Below are positions 61,311-64,000 of a DNA stretch of 64,000 nt, piece by piece. The notes under the pieces are model-generated. The model was not told where the DNA came from. It ran no database searches and saw only the letters and a list, made by a program, of their open reading frames with translations. The position numbers and the translations under genes were made by a program. Source of the stretch: Treponema sp. (GTDB taxonomy: Bacteria > Spirochaetota > Spirochaetia > Treponematales > Treponemataceae); contig JAFZRP010000104.1 of the NCBI GenBank assembly GCA_017619795.1, forward strand, positions 85,284 to 149,283, given 5' to 3'. Every line of letters starts with the position of its first letter. The first letter of the stretch is position 1.

Positions 61311-62993
61311 ATGGATTTTACAGAGTTTAGTCTTGATGAAAGACTTTTGAATGGAATTGCCGAAGCCGGTTATGTGAATTGTACTCCTGTGCAGGAGCAG
61401 GTTATTAAGGCTTCTATGGCAAATGAAGGGGCTAAAGGTCCCGATTTGTATGTTCAGTCTCAGACTGGAACTGGAAAAACTTGTGCATATCTGGTTGCTG
61501 TTATTCAGGGAATGTTGAAGGCGGAAAATGCCGGCAAAAAGTGTCTTATTCTGGCTCCTACACGTGAGCTTGCTGTACAGATTGAAGAAGAAGCTAAGGT
61601 GCTTGTTGGTACAAGTGGTTTAAAGGCGTTCTCAGTGTATGGTGGCGTTGGCTACGAAAAGCAGATTGCGGCTTTGAAGAAGGGTGTTGATATTGTTATT
61701 GGTACTCCAGGCCGTGTAATTGATTTGCAGGAAGGTGGAAACCTCGACTTAAGCAATGCAAACTTCTGTGTTATTGATGAAGCTGATCGAATGTTTGATA
61801 TGGGCTTTTACGATGATCTCCGCAAGATTTTGAAATGCCTGCCTGAAGCTGAAACACGTCAGACAATGCTTTTTTCTGCTACTTTAAACACTTATGTTAA
61901 GAACCTTGCCTGGGAATATACCCGTGACCCGATTGAAATCACAATCGAAGCAGAAAATATTACTGTAAGCGAAATTACTCAGGAGCTTCTTCACGTTTCA
62001 AGTGATGAAAAGATGAAGCTTCTTGTTGGTATTCTTAAGCACGAAAATCCGGAAAGTGCAATCATTTTCTGTAATACAAAGCGTGCTTGTGAAGTTGTTG
62101 CAAAGCGCCTTGTAATAAATGACATTAAAGCCGAGTTTATGATCGGCGATTTGCCTCAGTCAAAGAGACTTGCAATTATGAAGTCATTTAAGGCCGGCAA
62201 TGTTCAGATTCTTGTTGCTACAGATGTTGCTGCCCGCGGTATTGATGTTGATGATCTTGCAATGGTAATCAACTACGATCTGCCTGTTGAAGCTGAAAAC
62301 TATGTTCACAGAATTGGACGTACTGCAAGAGCCGGTAAGTCTGGAAAAGCATATACCTTCTGTTCTGAGCAGGATGTTTATAATCTTCCGGCTATTGAGC
62401 GCTACATTGAAATGCAGATCCCTGCTACAGTTGCTTACCCTGAGCAGATGGAAGAAGATAAATCTGCCGGTATGTACATAAAGACCGAAAACTGGCGTGG
62501 TGATGATGATTATGACAACCGCGGCGGTTATAGAAAAGGCCGTGATGGAGATATTCACAACAAAAAGCGCGATGATCGTGGCGGACACGGTGGACACGGT
62601 AGCAAAGGCTCTCACGGTGGAAAGGGCTATAAGAAGGATTACGACGGTAAGAAGTCTGATTATAAGAAGGACGGATATAAAGGCTCTGACTACAAGAAGG
62701 GTGGAAAATCTGGAGATTACAAGAAAAAGACTCCATATATCGATCCGGAGAAGCTGGCAAGTCTTTCTTACGAAGAGCGCATGAAGCTGTATAAAGAAGC
62801 TTATGGCAGCAGTAAGAAGGGTGGAAAAGGCTCTTACAATGGTGGCAATTCGAAAGGAAAGAACGGCTCGTATGGTAAAAACAACTCTTACAACAAAAAC
62901 GGTAAGTATGAATCTAAACACCAGAATAATAAGCCGGCACCAGAGCAGAAGAAGACCTTCTGGCAGAAGCTTAAAGGTTTCTTTGGAAGATAA
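61311..62993 (+). CDS. DEAD-box RNA helicase
   Basis: 560-residue RNA helicase of the RhlE/RhlB/CsdA group. Q motif CTPVQEQVI, motif I QTGTGKT, Ia PTRELAVQ, TPGRV, II DEADRM, III SATL, ARGIDVDD, and VI HRIGRTARAG are in order within residues 20-360. From about 390 the tail is a low-complexity Gly/Lys/Tyr/Ser/Asp region with repeated SDYKK/GDYKK and GGKG units, likely an RNA-binding tail. ATG 61311 is preferred to GTG 61290 because AAAAGGA lies six bases upstream. The ABC-F gene follows 50 bases later. Confidence 0.94.
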   Translation: MDFTEFSLDERLLNGIAEAGYVNCTPVQEQVIKASMANEGAKGPDLYVQSQTGTGKTCAYLVAVIQGMLKAENAGKKCLILAPTRELAVQIEEEAKVLVGTSGLKAFSVYGGVGYEKQIAALKKGVDIVIGTPGRVIDLQEGGNLDLSNANFCVIDEADRMFDMGFYDDLRKILKCLPEAETRQTMLFSATLNTYVKNLAWEYTRDPIEITIEAENITVSEITQELLHVSSDEKMKLLVGILKHENPESAIIFCNTKRACEVVAKRLVINDIKAEFMIGDLPQSKRLAIMKSFKAGNVQILVATDVAARGIDVDDLAMVINYDLPVEAENYVHRIGRTARAGKSGKAYTFCSEQDVYNLPAIERYIEMQIPATVAYPEQMEEDKSAGMYIKTENWRGDDDYDNRGGYRKGRDGDIHNKKRDDRGGHGGHGSKGSHGGKGYKKDYDGKKSDYKKDGYKGSDYKKGGKSGDYKKKTPYIDPEKLASLSYEERMKLYKEAYGSSKKGGKGSYNGGNSKGKNGSYGKNNSYNKNGKYESKHQNNKPAPEQKKTFWQKLKGFFGR

Positions 62994-63043
62994 GCTTTTG
63001 AATCAATCAGCGATTATTTGTTAAGATTTTTTGGAGAAATTAA

Positions 63044-64000
63044 ATGATTACAGTTAGTGACGTAAGTTTGTCCTTTAGCGAACAGCCGCTTTTTAAGGAC
63101 GTTAATCTTAAATTTAACAAGGGAAACTGCTATGGAATTATCGGTGCAAACGGTGCCGGTAAATCTACCTTCCTTAAGCTGCTTGCAGGCGAGCTTGAAA
63201 AGGATTCCGGCGAGATTTTTATGACACCGGGCGAGCGAATGGCAGTTTTAAAGCAGGACCACTTTGCTTTTGATGAATACTCAGTAAAAGATACAGTTAT
63301 GATGGGCTTTCCAAAGCTGTACGAGGTTTCTAAGGCACGCGATGCAATCTATGCTAAAACTGATTTTACAGAAGAGGATGGAATTAAGAGTGCAGAGCTT
63401 GAGGCAGAGTTTGGTGAGCTTGGCGGTTATGAAGCAGAAAATCAGATAGAGCAGATGCTTTCGGGACTTGGTCTTGAAGAAGAGTATCACGACAGAATGA
63501 TGAGTGAGCTTGATGAAACTCAGAAGGTTCGTGTTCTTCTTGCACAGGCAATTTACGGAAATCCTGATGCACTTATCCTCGACGAGCCTACAAACGGTCT
63601 TGATATTGAATCAATCACCTGGCTTGAAAACTTCCTTATGGACTTTGAAAACACAGTTATTGTAGTAAGCCACGACCGTCACTTTTTGAACTCAATCTGT
63701 ACATACATCATGGATATTGACTTTGGCAAAATCACTCAGTATGCAGGAAACTACGATTTCTGGTACCAGATGAGCCAGATTATGCAGCGTCAGGCACATG
63801 ACCAGCAGAAGAAGACTGAAGAGAAAATGAAGGATTTGCGTGAGTTTATCCTCAGATTCTCATCAAATGCTTCTAAAGCTAAACAGGCTACAAGCCGTAA
63901 GAAGATTTACGACAAGCTTGCAGACAGCATGGAAGATATTCCTGTTACAACAAGAAAGTTCCCTTATGTAAGCTTTAAGCCTGACCGCGAAATCGGAAAC
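63044..64000 (+). CDS. ABC-F ATPase, YbiT-like, 3' end cut by window edge
   Basis: 319 codons before the window ends. A soluble twin-ATPase ABC-F protein; family members act on the ribosome (EttA-like) rather than in transport. Domain 1 shows Walker A GANGAGKST, Walker B ALILDEPTNGLDI and H-loop VVSHDRHFLN, followed by the interdomain linker (about 225-300, charged). The ABC signature is MSELDETQKVRVLLAQ instead of LSGGQ. E. coli YbiT (MSEVAPGWKLRVLLAQ) also departs from the canonical signature here, which points to the YbiT branch. Ribosome-binding site TTGGAG. Confidence 0.88.
   Translation, partial: MITVSDVSLSFSEQPLFKDVNLKFNKGNCYGIIGANGAGKSTFLKLLAGELEKDSGEIFMTPGERMAVLKQDHFAFDEYSVKDTVMMGFPKLYEVSKARDAIYAKTDFTEEDGIKSAELEAEFGELGGYEAENQIEQMLSGLGLEEEYHDRMMSELDETQKVRVLLAQAIYGNPDALILDEPTNGLDIESITWLENFLMDFENTVIVVSHDRHFLNSICTYIMDIDFGKITQYAGNYDFWYQMSQIMQRQAHDQQKKTEEKMKDLREFILRFSSNASKAKQATSRKKIYDKLADSMEDIPVTTRKFPYVSFKPDREIGN

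Noticed and set aside
62184..62921. A 245-codon minus-strand ORF inside the DEAD-box gene
   Set aside because: It arises from the repetitive Gly/Lys-rich coding sequence read in antisense; the plus-strand gene has all helicase motifs and the antisense protein shows only low-complexity residues.

Overview
The window reads as chromosomal DNA of a host-associated spirochaete of the genus Treponema. The evidence is the periplasmic-flagellum gene set (the sheath protein FlaA, FlbB, and a hook protein carrying the spirochaete lysinoalanine cross-link residues), a spirochaete-type SPASM radical-SAM protein, and gene orders that from memory match T. pallidum (amidase / GerMN-like / flaA / rpsT / HU / lnt / rho / rpmE, and murG / cvpA / DNA pol III delta' / ntrB / ntrC). 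DNA is AT-rich. Genes are tightly packed, mostly on the plus strand, and often overlap by 1-14 bases. I see no rRNA, CRISPR array, prophage or insertion sequence.

Layout. 1-1.1 kb: start of xseA (minus strand, runs off the window). 1.2-7.8 kb: a four-gene glycoconjugate-type cluster (radical SAM/SPASM, glycosyltransferase-like, a cytidylyltransferase + PseG-like + methyltransferase fusion, ATP-grasp ligase). It runs into a cell-wall amidase and a GerMN-like membrane protein, then flaA. 10.6-17.9 kb: RelA/SpoT-TPR protein, tRNA-Glu, JAMM-DinG helicase, a small zinc-ribbon gene, rpsT, HU, lnt, bactofilin. 18-21.7 kb: sugar ABC importer (two permeases and a binding lipoprotein, no ATPase) behind an 8-bp repeat array. 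22-27.4 kb: rho, YegP-like, rpmE with a tRNA-Leu-like leader, RlmK-like methyltransferase, hexokinase. 27.4-31.6 kb: flbB-fliK-flgD-flgE. 31.7-40.9 kb: ankyrin protein, tRNA-Phe, then three c-di-GMP-type proteins: two membrane proteins with decayed GGDEF/EAL domains, and a large soluble protein joining ferredoxin and [FeFe]-hydrogenase-like domains to GGDEF-EAL-PAS. 41.2-46.7 kb: murG, cvpA, delta', NtrB-like kinase, NtrC-like regulator. 47.2-51 kb: glgC diverging from flgF-flgG-flgJ, tRNA-Gly. 51-56.5 kb: murC and a tandemly duplicated pair of fibronectin-III lipoproteins. 56.5-64 kb: yicC, cytidylate kinase, the convergent terB-like/fakB/fakA operon, a DEAD-box helicase, and the start of a YbiT-like ABC-F gene.

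How the genes work together. Three themes recur. (1) Motility: FlaA, FlbB-FliK-FlgD-FlgE and FlgF-FlgG-FlgJ build the periplasmic flagellum; the flgF operon has a sigma-28-like promoter, the others sigma-70-like ones. (2) Envelope: MurC, MurG, amidase, Lnt, bactofilin, FakAB and many lipoproteins. (3) Signalling: a likely gas- or redox-responsive c-di-GMP phosphodiesterase beside two probable c-di-GMP effector or degenerate proteins.

The strongest candidates for something under-described are the hydrogenase-like EAL sensor cluster, the spiro-SPASM/cytidylyltransferase-fusion cluster, a recurring promoter arrangement that predicts leaderless mRNAs, and several RNA or repeat elements (hairpin over the fliK ribosome-binding site, 8-bp repeat array, tRNA-like rpmE leader). 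All functions are inferred from sequence reading; no database search was run.
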